Positions 8,715 through 18,015 of a stretch of DNA of 64,000 nt are shown piece after piece. The stretch is from Methylobacillus arboreus. Lineage in GTDB: Bacteria > Pseudomonadota > Gammaproteobacteria > Burkholderiales > Methylophilaceae. Below the pieces are notes generated by a model that saw nothing but the letters and a program-made list of their open reading frames with translations, was not told the DNA's origin and ran no database searches. Every line of letters starts with the position of its first letter. The first letter of the stretch is position 1. The stretch spans positions 62,001 through 126,000 of the forward strand of contig NZ_JAJAVC010000004.1 in the NCBI RefSeq assembly GCF_020532725.1, given 5' to 3'. The position numbers and the translations under genes were made by a program.

Positions 8715-11378
8715 TTAGAACCTGTTGCGCAATACCACGCCTATGTATCGACGTTGACCAAGACCATCATAGCCTACAGGAGAATTTGTGTCATAGGTGT
8801 TGACGCTGGTGGTGTAAACCTTGTCAAAAATGTTCTTGCCTACAACGTTGAATTCCCAGTTATCCTTCTGGCCACCAATGATACCGAAGCCAGCATCAGT
8901 CACAGAATAACCAGACTGTTCTCCAAATTCTGAAAGCAGGTTTTCTACGTTTTGTTTGGAGCGGATGACGGTGCTGAAGAATGCTTGCGCCTTCAGGCCA
9001 CCCCAAATTGGTTGTATGTAGTGAGCACCGATAATGCCTGTGAGTTTGGGAGCGCCCACAATTTGCTTGCCAGTATTATCGCAAGAGGTGGCAATAATTT
9101 CTGCGGGACAAGTGGCATTGCCCCAGTCGGCATATTTGGCGCGATTGTACGCGGCCCCAAATGTGAAGCTCAAGCGGTCAGAGAAGAGATAACCCCCTTC
9201 TAGCTCAATACCGGTTGCGGTAATTTCTGGAATGTTGCCCAGTTGGGAACGGAAACCAGTGGCTTGCGTTGGGTCAATTACGTTGGTAGTTGCTTGATAG
9301 CCTTTGACAATTGAGCGATAAATGTTGGCATTGAACTGTAGTCTACGATCTAGGAACAAGCCTTTAAAGCCTAATTCATAACTTACCGATTTCTCGGGAT
9401 CGATATTAACAACATTGCCGGTGCCTGAGTTAAAAGAGATCGCAGCTGACTTCTCTCCTCCTGCTGCAGATGCATAATACATCAGGTCATCATCGACTTT
9501 ATAGCTGGGACTTACCAACCAAGAGATGGAGTTATCACGTAGCTCATCAGCTTCTCGCTCGCTATAGACGGCGTTACCATTTCTTCCAATAATGGTATTA
9601 CGAATCGCATTGGCATCAGCAGCTTGTGTGCCAGATCCCCCGGTGAAGCCACCAGCATTACCGGTTACCCATCTTTCAGCACTGTTGTTCTTGTATTCGT
9701 AAGTTTTGCGCAAACCGGTAGTTACAGTGGCTTTTTCTGTCAAGTGCCAGTTAATCTGGCCAAAGGCAGCATAGCTATCAGTTTCTGGTTTAAATCTAGT
9801 ATTAATGCGCAGACCATTTAGTGACTGACTTAGTAAAGATCTGCCAATCGCATCAGCATTTAAACTAGCATACTGAGTATCAGTTGCATAAAACGCACCT
9901 GCATCTGAGCCATATGCAGAACGGTTGGTTTGTGAGGTTTCACTATGTAAATAGAATAAGCCAACTTGATAGTCCAAGAGTTCACCGATGTCGGAAGTCA
10001 ACCGGAGCTCTTGAGAGTATTGCTTGTGATCGACCAGTGTACCACTCTGCGCGATATCAAAACGTGTTTGTTCACTGTCGTTGACCGCGTCGAAATCATA
10101 GCCACGATAGGCTGTGATCGAAGTAAGGGTGTGGGAGCCTATAGTCCAGTCCAGCTTGGCAGAAATGCCATAGTTTTTCGTGAGTAATGGATCAGCTTGT
10201 CCGATATCAATTTTATCTTTGGATCCAATAATTGGACGATAACCACCAAAGTAATCACGTGCTAATCGAGTGCTATAAGTAGTTCCCCTTGATGAGCCAT
10301 CTGCAAATGTTGCCGGATCATATTGGAAAGGCTTTGTATTGCTATATTCCTTAGATTCGGAATAGTCAAGGCTGATCTTTGCCTTGAAGTTCTCTGTTGG
10401 GGTGATCAAGAATTGGACTTTACCACCGAAACGATTACGTTCATGAAAACGTTGATTAGCGATGCTGCCTTCTCGGGAATCGTTGATATTTTCAATATCA
10501 CCTTCTTGGCGATCAACAAAAAATGATGCTCGATAGGCAATTACATCATCAACCAATGCATCAGAAATTGAGCCGCGTGCACGCAATGCACCAGGGAAGT
10601 CGCTGCCGTTCTGATTGGCGCCAACTTCGGTCTCAAGATAAGCTTGACGGGTAAATGTAGGTTCCTTGGTCACATAATTAATTGCACCAAGGGTCGTGTT
10701 TTTGCCTTTCAATGTGCCTTGTGGGCCACGCAAGATTTCAACACGATCCAGATCGGTGAAGTCTTGATAAGTCATGCCGGGTAAACTGAGAAACACATCA
10801 TCTACAATAACGCCGACAGCGGCTTCAAGAGATTCGTCACCAGTAGATTTTCCGATACCGCGGATGGAAATACCTGAGCGGCGTGCGTTAGGCGTAGTGG
10901 CTGTCAGGCCCGGAGCCACGCGTGTTAAATCGTCAACAGTGAAAATACGTTCACGATCAAGTTTGGGGGCGCCAATAACAGAAATCGGAATTGGCACATC
11001 CTGCGCAATTTCTTCACGGTTACGCGAAGTTACTAGCACAACGCCCAGTGCCGCTGCATTGTCTCTGGCAGATTGTTCTGGCGTCGCAACTGCCGTGACA
11101 GGCGTTACTGTTGCAGGTTCGGCCTGGTTGCTGGATGCAGTAACTGGCAGGTTATACCGTTGTTTAAGTTCGTTAAGTTCCCTAGTCAGTTTAGCGTTCT
11201 CCTCTTGAAGAGACTCCACAGATTTTGGGTCGTTCTCTGCAGCATTTGCATAATGGCTAAGGCCACCCATGGCGATACTTGCCACCACGAATGCAGGTGC
11301 GGAAGATGCACCCAGGCGTGATAGCAGTTTCGCTATAGGCTTTTTATGCAATTGCCCAAGCTTGGAATTGTTCGACAT
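8715..11378 (-). CDS. TonB-dependent receptor with coiled-coil N-terminal extension
   Basis: 887-residue outer-membrane receptor. After a long signal sequence (about 1-46, ending YANA) comes a coiled-coil segment (VESLQEENAKLTRELNELK, about 53-71), a Thr/Pro/Ala-rich linker, a TonB-box region (VVLVTSRNREE), a plug domain (SIRGIGKSTG; DRVEILRGPQGTLKGKNT) and a barrel ending RNRF. The plug is of the large family common in sphingomonads and xanthomonads, often of unknown substrate. The coiled coil before the TonB box is unusual and could mediate oligomerisation or contact a periplasmic partner. No riboswitch is visible upstream. It precedes the DUF6152-like operon, separated by a terminator, and may supply that system's substrate. 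Confidence 0.9.
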   Translation of the reverse strand: MSNNSKLGQLHKKPIAKLLSRLGASSAPAFVVASIAMGGLSHYANAAENDPKSVESLQEENAKLTRELNELKQRYNLPVTASSNQAEPATVTPVTAVATPEQSARDNAAALGVVLVTSRNREEIAQDVPIPISVIGAPKLDRERIFTVDDLTRVAPGLTATTPNARRSGISIRGIGKSTGDESLEAAVGVIVDDVFLSLPGMTYQDFTDLDRVEILRGPQGTLKGKNTTLGAINYVTKEPTFTRQAYLETEVGANQNGSDFPGALRARGSISDALVDDVIAYRASFFVDRQEGDIENINDSREGSIANQRFHERNRFGGKVQFLITPTENFKAKISLDYSESKEYSNTKPFQYDPATFADGSSRGTTYSTRLARDYFGGYRPIIGSKDKIDIGQADPLLTKNYGISAKLDWTIGSHTLTSITAYRGYDFDAVNDSEQTRFDIAQSGTLVDHKQYSQELRLTSDIGELLDYQVGLFYLHSETSQTNRSAYGSDAGAFYATDTQYASLNADAIGRSLLSQSLNGLRINTRFKPETDSYAAFGQINWHLTEKATVTTGLRKTYEYKNNSAERWVTGNAGGFTGGSGTQAADANAIRNTIIGRNGNAVYSEREADELRDNSISWLVSPSYKVDDDLMYYASAAGGEKSAAISFNSGTGNVVNIDPEKSVSYELGFKGLFLDRRLQFNANIYRSIVKGYQATTNVIDPTQATGFRSQLGNIPEITATGIELEGGYLFSDRLSFTFGAAYNRAKYADWGNATCPAEIIATSCDNTGKQIVGAPKLTGIIGAHYIQPIWGGLKAQAFFSTVIRSKQNVENLLSEFGEQSGYSVTDAGFGIIGGQKDNWEFNVVGKNIFDKVYTTSVNTYDTNSPVGYDGLGQRRYIGVVLRNRF

Positions 11379-11804
11379 CTAAATTAAGTTCCCTAAATTA
11401 ATTAAAAAATATTTCTGGAGCTAACGCATTGGCAACTTATGTGCCAGCAATAAATGAATGTAATTTTTTGTTAGTAAGGTGTTAATTTTTATTAGTTTTT
11501 ACTGGGGTTAGAATGTAATTTTTGGGAGGAAGTAAGGGAGCTAACTGTTGAAAAATACTCAGCTGTTGCATTTTGAACTGATGCTTTTCGGACATCTCCA
11601 AAGGTGAGTTCTGTTGATTTCCAAACAAGGGAGGAGTTATTTTGCTACTTGGAGATTGCTTTTATGTTCATTGTGAAAATAGATATTTCACTGATTATCA
11701 ATATATTAGTGAATATGTTGAAAGGTTGGTTGGAGTCCGCTATCTGAGCTGGCATGCTAGCTGCTATCTACTCCAGACCTAACAATATATTCCGAAGGAA
11801 AATC
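11379..11804. other. Intergenic region between divergent genes
   Basis: AT-rich 426-base gap separating the minus-strand receptor from the plus-strand rhodanese-like gene, so it must hold divergent promoters. It contains GGAGGAAG near 11525 but no open frame follows it convincingly. No structured RNA is evident. Confidence 0.4.
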
Positions 11805-12245
11805 ATGAAAGTGTTACTGAATGTGCTGTGCCTGGCGGCCGCATTTAATATTGGGCTGGTTAATGCTGCAGATGAGGTTAAGCCGGCAGCTCCTGTATAC
11901 AAAACCAAAAAATTGGGTAAGGCTGAAATTGACCAATTGCTGGCTAAGCCAGAGAATCTGGTGGTGATTGATGTACGCCGCCCTGATGAGTTGACCAAAA
12001 TTGGTGGTTTTCCGGTTTACCTGAGCATACAGTTGGCTGATTTCGAGAAAAATCTGGCCTATATTCCTAAGGATCGTACTATTGTGACTGTTTCAAATCA
12101 CGCAGGCAGGGCGCTGAAGACAGGCGATATCCTTATTGATAAAGGTTTCAAGGTGGCTGGTGCTATTGGCGCACAAAATTATGAGGAAGAGGGTGGAAAA
12201 TTGACCCGTATTGAAGTGCCTCAGCCAGCAGCTGCGCAAAAGTAA
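11805..12245 (+). CDS. Exported rhodanese-like protein without catalytic cysteine
   Basis: 146 residues from ATG 11805, preceded by GAAGGAA. Signal peptide about 1-19 (ends VNA). The rest is a single rhodanese fold: LVVIDVRRPDE as the CH2A-like region, and TVSNHAGRALKTG where the active-site loop belongs. An active rhodanese has Cys at the start of that loop (CxxGxR/S); here the aligned residues are SNHAGR, so sulfur transfer is unlikely. It probably acts as a binding or scaffold domain in the periplasm. The spacing to the next gene (467 bases) suggests its own transcript. Confidence 0.75.
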   Translation: MKVLLNVLCLAAAFNIGLVNAADEVKPAAPVYKTKKLGKAEIDQLLAKPENLVVIDVRRPDELTKIGGFPVYLSIQLADFEKNLAYIPKDRTIVTVSNHAGRALKTGDILIDKGFKVAGAIGAQNYEEEGGKLTRIEVPQPAAAQK

Positions 12246-12712
12246 TAGTTCTAAATCCCTTTGCCATCTAAAGGCATATTCCTGGGAGTTGCGTTTTGGG
12301 AGTATGCCTGTGGATGGTAATAAACCAAGATTTATCTGTTTGTTTTTGAACACTTCAGCATTCATTCTGTTGATTAGCCAACATATTGGTGGTTGATACG
12401 ACATTTGGCCATACTCATTATTTTGTTACAGTCTAGAAACCTAGAGGAATAGTATTTTCTAATTCAACTGGTTATCTGGGTAATCTCTACATCATCACCT
12501 TAAAGTGAATATTGTTGGATTCTCTGGCACGCTATCTGCTGTTGTTGACAGGTTGATGATTGTTGCTAGTTAGCAGGCTGTTTCTTTATAAACAGTTCAA
12601 CGCGGTTTCAAATATTCATCAGTCAGCATTCATCATTTATGCGTTAGATCACGCATGAAGATTGCCTTTTCAAGCGATATAACTAAAGTGACATTTTTAA
12701 GAGGAGTGATGC
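12246..12712. other. Intergenic region with inverted repeat and promoter candidate
   Basis: A 467-base gap. Near its start AGGCATA (12272-12278) pairs with TATGCCT (12303-12309), a possible transcript-end hairpin for the rhodanese-like gene. Further on a sigma-54-type element lies at 12535-12550. The rest is AT-rich with no gene that I can support. Confidence 0.4.
12535..12550 (+). promoter_or_regulatory. Candidate sigma-54 (-24/-12) promoter
   Basis: TGGCACGCTATCTGCT has the GG-N10-GC spacing of RpoN promoters and matches the TGGCAC-N5-TTGC consensus with one mismatch. It lies about 165 bases upstream of the dienelactone hydrolase start. A single match of this length can occur by chance; no enhancer-binding-protein gene is adjacent. 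Confidence 0.35.
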
Positions 12713-13603
12713 ATGGTACGTAAAACTGCAAACGATTTCCCGCCAGAAGTATTAAAGGCTTTTGATCAGTACACACATGGAGAGATCAATCGTCGTGGTT
12801 TTCTTAAAAATGTAGCCAAGTTCACTGTGGCGGGTCTTTCGGCAGAAGCATTACTGCTTGCGCTTTCTCCTCAATTTGCCCAGGCTCAGCAAATCGCTCC
12901 AGACGATAAACGTATTACCACCAGCTGGGTAGAGTTTCCTTCCCCTAATGGCAGTGGCAAGGTAAAAGGTTACCTGGTCAAGCCGGCCAAAGTAGAAGGC
13001 AAACTGCCGGTAGTGCTGGTTGTGCATGAAAACCGGGGTCTAAACCCGCACATTCAAGATATTGCCCGCCGTGTCGCACTGGATAACTTCATTGCTTTTG
13101 CTCCTGATTCATTGGCGCCTTTGGGAGGTTATCCAGGGGATGAAGACAAGGCACGCGAGTTGTTTGCAACTCTGGATCAGACCAAAGTCCGTGAGGACTT
13201 TATTGCCGCGGCTACGGAGCTCAAGAAGCTGCCTGAGGGCAATGGCAAGCTTGGTGTGGTCGGTTTTTGCTATGGCGGCGGTATTTCCAATTTCCTTGCT
13301 ACCCGTTTGCCTGACCTAAATGCAGCAGTGCCATTCTATGGCGCTCATCCGCCGGCTGAAGATGTTGCCAAGATCAAGGCACCTTTGTTGGTGCAATTGG
13401 CAGAGCAGGATGAGCGTATCACTTCAGGGTGGCCTGCTTATGAAGCTGCACTGAAGGCTGCCAATGTGAAGTACCAGGCTTATATTTATCCTGGCGTGCA
13501 GCATGCGTTTAATAACGATACAACACCCCGCTACGATGCAGCGGCAGCAAAGCTGGCCTGGGAGCGTACTATCAGCTTCTTCAACCAGCATTTGCGCACT
13601 TGA
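12713..13603 (+). CDS. Exported dienelactone hydrolase family protein
   Basis: 296-residue alpha/beta hydrolase with an N-terminal NRRGFLKN motif and hydrophobic segment (about 25-58, ending AQAQ), resembling a Tat-type signal. The catalytic triad of the dienelactone hydrolase family is visible: Cys186 in GFCYGGG, Asp233 in AEQDER and His264 in VQHAFNN. VVLVVHENRGL supplies the oxyanion region. Exported members of this family (YghX-like) lack a proven substrate, so the call is by family only. It starts a co-directional run with the HbpS-like and DsbD-like genes, overlapping or abutting the next start. Confidence 0.85.
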   Translation: MVRKTANDFPPEVLKAFDQYTHGEINRRGFLKNVAKFTVAGLSAEALLLALSPQFAQAQQIAPDDKRITTSWVEFPSPNGSGKVKGYLVKPAKVEGKLPVVLVVHENRGLNPHIQDIARRVALDNFIAFAPDSLAPLGGYPGDEDKARELFATLDQTKVREDFIAAATELKKLPEGNGKLGVVGFCYGGGISNFLATRLPDLNAAVPFYGAHPPAEDVAKIKAPLLVQLAEQDERITSGWPAYEAALKAANVKYQAYIYPGVQHAFNNDTTPRYDAAAAKLAWERTISFFNQHLRT

Positions 13604-13611
13604 TCGGTTAT

Positions 13612-14145
13612 ATGCAGGTGAAATGGCATAAAACCATGGCGCAGGTGTCGGCCATGGTTGTAATCAATATGATGGTTGCCTCTGGTTTAATGGCAGCAGA
13701 AGCTGTTGCTGATAAAGCAGTTGGTGGAATTGCTTCTGATGTTAAGGGCATACCATTAGAGTTGGCACTTGAGGCTACAAGGGCAAGTATTGAAGCCTGT
13801 GGCCTTAAAGACAGCAAAATAGGCGTCAGCATTGTCGATGGTGTTGGGGTGTTGAAGGTATTGCTGGCTGCGGATGGTACTTCGCCAAGAGGTGTTACCT
13901 CAAGCACTGACAAAGCCAGAACAGCGCTTGCGTTTGGGACAGCAACCAGCAAGTTACATGTGCAGGTGGAAACAGACAAAAGTCTGGCAGCAAAAATTGC
14001 TGAAAATCCCGGCTACAACAGTCGTCCCGGTGGTGTGTTAATTACATCGGGAGGGCAGTTGCTGGGGGCTATAGGCGTTGGCGGTGCAAAGATTGATGAA
14101 GAGTGTGCGCTTGCCGGTTTAGAGAGAATTCAATCCAGATTATGA
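13612..14145 (+). CDS. GlcG/HbpS-like haem-binding family protein
   Basis: About 177 residues from ATG 13612 (a TTG at 13600 overlapping the previous stop is the alternative). Signal peptide (about 1-29, ending MAAEAVA), then the GlcG/HbpS fold: LALEATRASIEACG at the start, STDKARTALAFGTAT, and the glycine-rich PGGVLITSGGQLLGAIGVGGA at the end. HbpS of Streptomyces is an extracellular haem-binding redox sensor and GlcG belongs to the same family; the role in this bacterium is unknown. The stop overlaps the DsbD-like start (ATGA), indicating translational coupling. Confidence 0.82.
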   Translation: MQVKWHKTMAQVSAMVVINMMVASGLMAAEAVADKAVGGIASDVKGIPLELALEATRASIEACGLKDSKIGVSIVDGVGVLKVLLAADGTSPRGVTSSTDKARTALAFGTATSKLHVQVETDKSLAAKIAENPGYNSRPGGVLITSGGQLLGAIGVGGAKIDEECALAGLERIQSRL

Positions 14146-16328
14146 GTTTGATAGAGCATATGTTGAAGCGCTCTGATATGGGTTTCCGTTATCTCGCTTC
14201 TGTCCTGTTCCTGTTGTTGATGGTTTCTGCCAATGCATATGCTGCATCAGAAGCTGCGACTGATCAGGTCAAGGCAAGGCTGGTGGCGTCAGTAGAGTCT
14301 GTGCATGCAGGTGATGAAATTACTGTCGGCATCAACCAGCGTATTATTCCGCACTGGCATACGTATTGGATCAATCCTGGCGATTCCGGCATGGCGACTT
14401 CGATTGCCTGGACATTGCCTGCTGGCGCTGAGGCAGGGGATATCCAGTGGCCGATACCGCACAAGTTCAATGTCGGGCCAATTACCAATTACGGCTATGC
14501 TGATGAGGTAACGCTGCTCACCAATATCCGTGTGCCAGAATCGCTTAAACCCGGGGAGAGCTTCCCTGTCAAGGCGCTGGTCAATTGGCTGGTTTGCGAC
14601 GACGTTTGTATTCCCCAGGAAGTAGAGCTGACATTGTCCCTTCCTGTCGTCGACGCTGGAGTGGACGGCGGTAAAGGCAGTGAGTTGATTGCCAAGGCCA
14701 GGGAGCAGTTGCCAGTTGAAAGTCCATGGCAAGTCAGCGCCTATGAGCAAAAGCAAGGGCCTTTGCTCAAGATACCAGGCAAGGTGCTGGAACCAGGGAG
14801 TACAGCCGAGGTCTGGTTTTTTCCTGAGGAATGGGGCCGGGTCTCGCACAAATCCAGACAGCCAAGGCGGATAGATTCTGATGCATTTCTGCTTCAGTTG
14901 ACCGCGGGTGATAACCCATTGGCTGCAGGAGAGTCTCTCAAAGGCGTGCTGGTTATCAGCAAGCAGATAAGCACAGGAGTCCTGGCGCAGGGATACCAGC
15001 TGGAGGTCAAGCTGGAGCCTGGGATTGCCGAGAGTATTGTTGATGAGGACCCAGCGCAGCTTGAAGGGGCCGATACTTCCACAGGTGAGGATATCAGCTT
15101 GTATTCGGCCCTGTTGTTTGCGCTCCTGGGGGGCGTCATTCTCAACCTCATGCCGTGTGTGTTTCCTGTCCTGTCAATCAAAGCCTTGTCGCTGTTGCAG
15201 CACAAGCAATCCCAGCACCACACCCGTTTGCATGGTTGGGCTTATACCGCTGGTGTGTTGGCAAGTTTCGTTTTGTTGGGGCTTGTGCTGATTGGCTTGA
15301 AGTCGGCAGGGTCACAGGTGGGTTGGGGGTTCCAGTTCCAGTCGCCTATTTTTGTCGTCCTGGTAGCTTACCTGATGTTCACGGTCGGCCTTAGTTTGTC
15401 CGGGGTGCTGACGATAGGCAGCTCTTTTGCGGGCGTAGGTTCTTCTCTAGCAGACAAGTCAGGATATAGCGGCAGTTTCTTTACCGGCGTGCTGGCTACG
15501 ATAGTGGCGACACCTTGCACTGCGCCTTTTATGGGCGGTGCGCTGGGCTATGCCCTCACCCAGCCCGCTGTAGTATTGCTTGCCGTATTTCTCAGCCTGG
15601 GTTTTGGACTTGCCTTGCCTTATTTGCTGCTTAGCCATTGGCCCAGTTTGCAACGCTTCCTGCCCAAGCCTGGTATCTGGATGGAGCGCTTCAAACAAGT
15701 GCTGGCGTTCCCTATGTATGCCGCCGCTGTGTGGCTGGTTTGGGTGTTGGCACAGCAAGCCGGGCCTAATGCAGTCGCCCTGGCGTTGGCAGGTATGGTG
15801 CTGATTGCCCTGCTGGCCTGGATATATGAAATTACCCGCCATGGCAGCAACAAAAAGCGCTATGCCGCCAATACGGTTTCATTATTGGGATTGCTGGTAC
15901 TGCTTTATGGCAGTTACAGCGGTATCCAGTTATTTGCTGGTTCGGTTAGTACCGCCAATACGGCCTCTGCTGCCGGGGTGGAAAAGAACTGGGAGGCGTA
16001 TAGCGAGCAACGGCTAGGAGACCTGCGTGATGAAGGAAAGCCGGTATTCATTAACCTGACAGCCGCCTGGTGCATTACCTGCCTGGTCAATGAGCAGGTG
16101 GCCCTGAGCCAGCAAAGCGTGGCGGACGCTTTCAGCAAGTCGGGCATCACTTACCTTAAAGGGGACTGGACCAATCAGGATAAGCAGATCACTCAGTTGC
16201 TCAAGCAGTTCGGCCGTAGTGGTGTGCCTTTATACATCCTGTATCCACCTGGCAAGGATGCAAAGCCGCAAGTGTTGCCACAGATTCTGACCCCGGAAAT
16301 TGTATTGAATGCAGTACAGAAGTTGTGA
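14142..16328 (+). CDS. DsbD/ScsB-like transmembrane thiol:disulfide reductase
   Basis: 728 residues from the ATG at 14142 that overlaps the upstream stop. It passes electrons from cytoplasmic thioredoxin to the periplasm. Three modules are present: a signal peptide and periplasmic N-terminal domain with a cysteine pair (WLVCDDVCIPQ, Cys152/Cys156); a central membrane domain with the CcdA/DsbD cysteines in LMPCVFPVLSIKAL and ATPCTAPFMGGAL; and a C-terminal thioredoxin domain with WCITC (about 644-647) and the cis-proline SGVPLY. All six expected cysteines are retained. The neighbouring exported thioredoxin-fold protein is a likely electron acceptor. Confidence 0.9.
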   Translation: MSLIEHMLKRSDMGFRYLASVLFLLLMVSANAYAASEAATDQVKARLVASVESVHAGDEITVGINQRIIPHWHTYWINPGDSGMATSIAWTLPAGAEAGDIQWPIPHKFNVGPITNYGYADEVTLLTNIRVPESLKPGESFPVKALVNWLVCDDVCIPQEVELTLSLPVVDAGVDGGKGSELIAKAREQLPVESPWQVSAYEQKQGPLLKIPGKVLEPGSTAEVWFFPEEWGRVSHKSRQPRRIDSDAFLLQLTAGDNPLAAGESLKGVLVISKQISTGVLAQGYQLEVKLEPGIAESIVDEDPAQLEGADTSTGEDISLYSALLFALLGGVILNLMPCVFPVLSIKALSLLQHKQSQHHTRLHGWAYTAGVLASFVLLGLVLIGLKSAGSQVGWGFQFQSPIFVVLVAYLMFTVGLSLSGVLTIGSSFAGVGSSLADKSGYSGSFFTGVLATIVATPCTAPFMGGALGYALTQPAVVLLAVFLSLGFGLALPYLLLSHWPSLQRFLPKPGIWMERFKQVLAFPMYAAAVWLVWVLAQQAGPNAVALALAGMVLIALLAWIYEITRHGSNKKRYAANTVSLLGLLVLLYGSYSGIQLFAGSVSTANTASAAGVEKNWEAYSEQRLGDLRDEGKPVFINLTAAWCITCLVNEQVALSQQSVADAFSKSGITYLKGDWTNQDKQITQLLKQFGRSGVPLYILYPPGKDAKPQVLPQILTPEIVLNAVQKL

Positions 16329-16369
16329 TTATTCACTAGCCATTAACCCAACTAATCGAGGAGTTCATC

Positions 16370-16990
16370 ATGTTATTACGTCGTTTACTGAATGTTGCTA
16401 TTTGTGGTGCCAGCTTAGCTTTTCTGCCGATGGCGGCACAGGCTGCTGCTGACATTGGCAAGGCTGCCCCCGCTTTCTCAGTCAAGACTGCCACTGGTGA
16501 AACATTGAGCCTGGATTCGCTCAAGGGCAAGACCGTGGTATTGGAGTGGACCAACAACGAATGCCCTTATGTTGTGAAGCATTACGGTAGCGGCAACATT
16601 CCTAACCTGCAGAAGGAAGCCACTGCTCAAGGCATTGTCTGGCTGCAAGTGATTTCTTCTGCCCCAGGCACGCAAGGCCATGTCGATGCGCAGACTGCGC
16701 TCAAGCTTAATACAGACCGTGGCGCTGCACCAAGCAAGGTATTGCTGGATTATGACGGCAAGGTCGGCAAGCAATATGATGCGCAGACTACGCCTCACCT
16801 TTTCATCATCAATCCTGAAGGTGTGCTGGTTTACAAGGGTGGCATAGACAGCATTGCGACAGCCAAGGTGGAAGACCTTGCCAAGGCTGACAACTACGTT
16901 AAACTCGCCTTGGGTGAGCTGGCCAGCGGCAAGAAGGTATCTCATGCCGTTACCAAGCCTTATGGTTGCTCAATCAAGTATGCAAGCTAA
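16370..16990 (+). CDS. Exported AhpC/TSA-type thioredoxin-fold protein
   Basis: 206 residues with a signal peptide (cleavage near AQA, about residue 25). The core is a peroxiredoxin/thioredoxin-like fold: GKAAPAFSVKTATGE, then TNNECPYVVKHY with the probable reactive Cys65, and TTPHLFIINPEG holding the cis-proline. A second cysteine (about Cys200 in GCSIKY) near the C-terminus could form the resolving disulfide. Located 41 bases after the DsbD-like gene, it is the natural partner for reduction in the periplasm. It may reduce peroxides or maintain another exported protein's thiols. Confidence 0.83.
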   Translation: MLLRRLLNVAICGASLAFLPMAAQAAADIGKAAPAFSVKTATGETLSLDSLKGKTVVLEWTNNECPYVVKHYGSGNIPNLQKEATAQGIVWLQVISSAPGTQGHVDAQTALKLNTDRGAAPSKVLLDYDGKVGKQYDAQTTPHLFIINPEGVLVYKGGIDSIATAKVEDLAKADNYVKLALGELASGKKVSHAVTKPYGCSIKYAS

Positions 16991-17016
16991 GCTTTAGCCA
17001 CTTGATTGCTTGATCG

Positions 17017-17041
17017 AGGCCGGAAATTTCCGGCCTTTTTA
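17017..17041 (+). terminator. Intrinsic terminator after the redox operon
   Basis: GGCCGGAAATTTCCGGCC followed by five T residues, 27 bases after the stop of the thioredoxin-fold gene. Confidence 0.88.
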
Positions 17042-17049
17042 TTGCGGGT

Positions 17050-17274
17050 TTAAAGTGGGGAAACTTCGCCAGCGACAACTTTTATTGTTTGCCCCATGCA
17101 CTCCACGACTTGCCCATCGCGAATCTTTGCGGTTTTGCGGCTTTCCGGCTGGCCATCAACACTTACCAGGCCTTCTGCCACCATGATTTTTCCACGACCG
17201 CCCGAATCAGCGATGCCAGTGAGTTTGAGCAAGTTGCATAGCTCAACGTAGTCGTTTTTGAGAGTGAACTCCAT
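17050..17274 (-). CDS. S4-domain RNA-binding protein (YbcJ/RlbA-like)
   Basis: 74 residues from ATG 17274 (an in-frame ATG 21 bases upstream is possible). It is almost entirely one S4 RNA-binding domain: YVELCNLLKLTGIADSGG, MVAEGLVSVDGQPE, then RKTAKIRDGQVVE. Stand-alone small S4 proteins of this kind bind structured RNA, possibly rRNA; the precise role is not settled. It is monocistronic on the minus strand, convergent with the redox operon and divergent from the DUF4202-like gene. Confidence 0.82.
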   Translation of the reverse strand: MEFTLKNDYVELCNLLKLTGIADSGGRGKIMVAEGLVSVDGQPESRKTAKIRDGQVVECMGQTIKVVAGEVSPL

Positions 17275-17388
17275 GATATGGCTCGGTGATGGCAAAGCAC
17301 GATTACATCATGTTTTGTCTGGCAGGGGAAAGGTGCGGGCGGCATGTTTCGCGTAAAATGGCGGGCAACGAATGATGGAAAGCCATGG

Positions 17389-18015
17389 ATGCAAATATTT
17401 TCTCAATTTGGCCCACAATTTTCACAGGCAATCGCAGCGTTCGATGCGCGTAATGCCAAAGATCCCAGCCAGACCCTGGTGAATGGGGCCGGGGTACCCA
17501 AGGAGTTGGCGTATGCCCAGCGCATGACGGAGATGTTGCAGCGTTATCGCCCTGATGCTTCCGAGGCACTGCAGTTGGCTGCGCGCTGCCAGCATATTGA
17601 GCGCTGGACCTTGCCGCGCGATGCTTATCCCATGACCAAGCCGGGCTATCACCAGTGGCGCCGTAAGCTGAAGCAATACCATGCCGAAGTAGCGCGCGAG
17701 ATCATGCAGCAGGCGGGTTACGGCGAGGAGATCATTCGCCGCGTGGCAGCGTTGGTGAGCAAGGATGCGCCGCTTGCAGATGCAGAAATGCAGACGCTGG
17801 AAGATGTGATCGTGATGGTTTTTGTCGAGCATTATCTGGAAGAGTTTGTCGGGCAGCATCCAGAATATGACGTACCGAAATGGAAGGACATTCTGCGCAA
17901 GACATTGCGCAAAGTGTCCAAGGTCGGCCATCAGGCCTTACTGACTCAAGTGAAATTACCTCAGCCGCTGGTATCTTTGATTCAGGAGGTAATGGCGGAG
18001 GAGGGCTGGCTGTGA
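17389..18015 (+). CDS. DUF4202 family protein
   Basis: 208 residues from ATG 17389; an ATG at 17344 would add 15 residues. It matches the DUF4202 family: an N-terminal helix with FDARNAKDP, then ELAYAQRMTEML, LAARCQHIERWTLPRDAYPMTKPGYHQWR, and TLEDVIVMVFVEHYL. The run of conserved His, Arg and acidic residues recalls HD-like helical proteins, but I know of no proven activity. Its stop overlaps the start of the following small gene. Confidence 0.78.
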   Translation: MQIFSQFGPQFSQAIAAFDARNAKDPSQTLVNGAGVPKELAYAQRMTEMLQRYRPDASEALQLAARCQHIERWTLPRDAYPMTKPGYHQWRRKLKQYHAEVAREIMQQAGYGEEIIRRVAALVSKDAPLADAEMQTLEDVIVMVFVEHYLEEFVGQHPEYDVPKWKDILRKTLRKVSKVGHQALLTQVKLPQPLVSLIQEVMAEEGWL

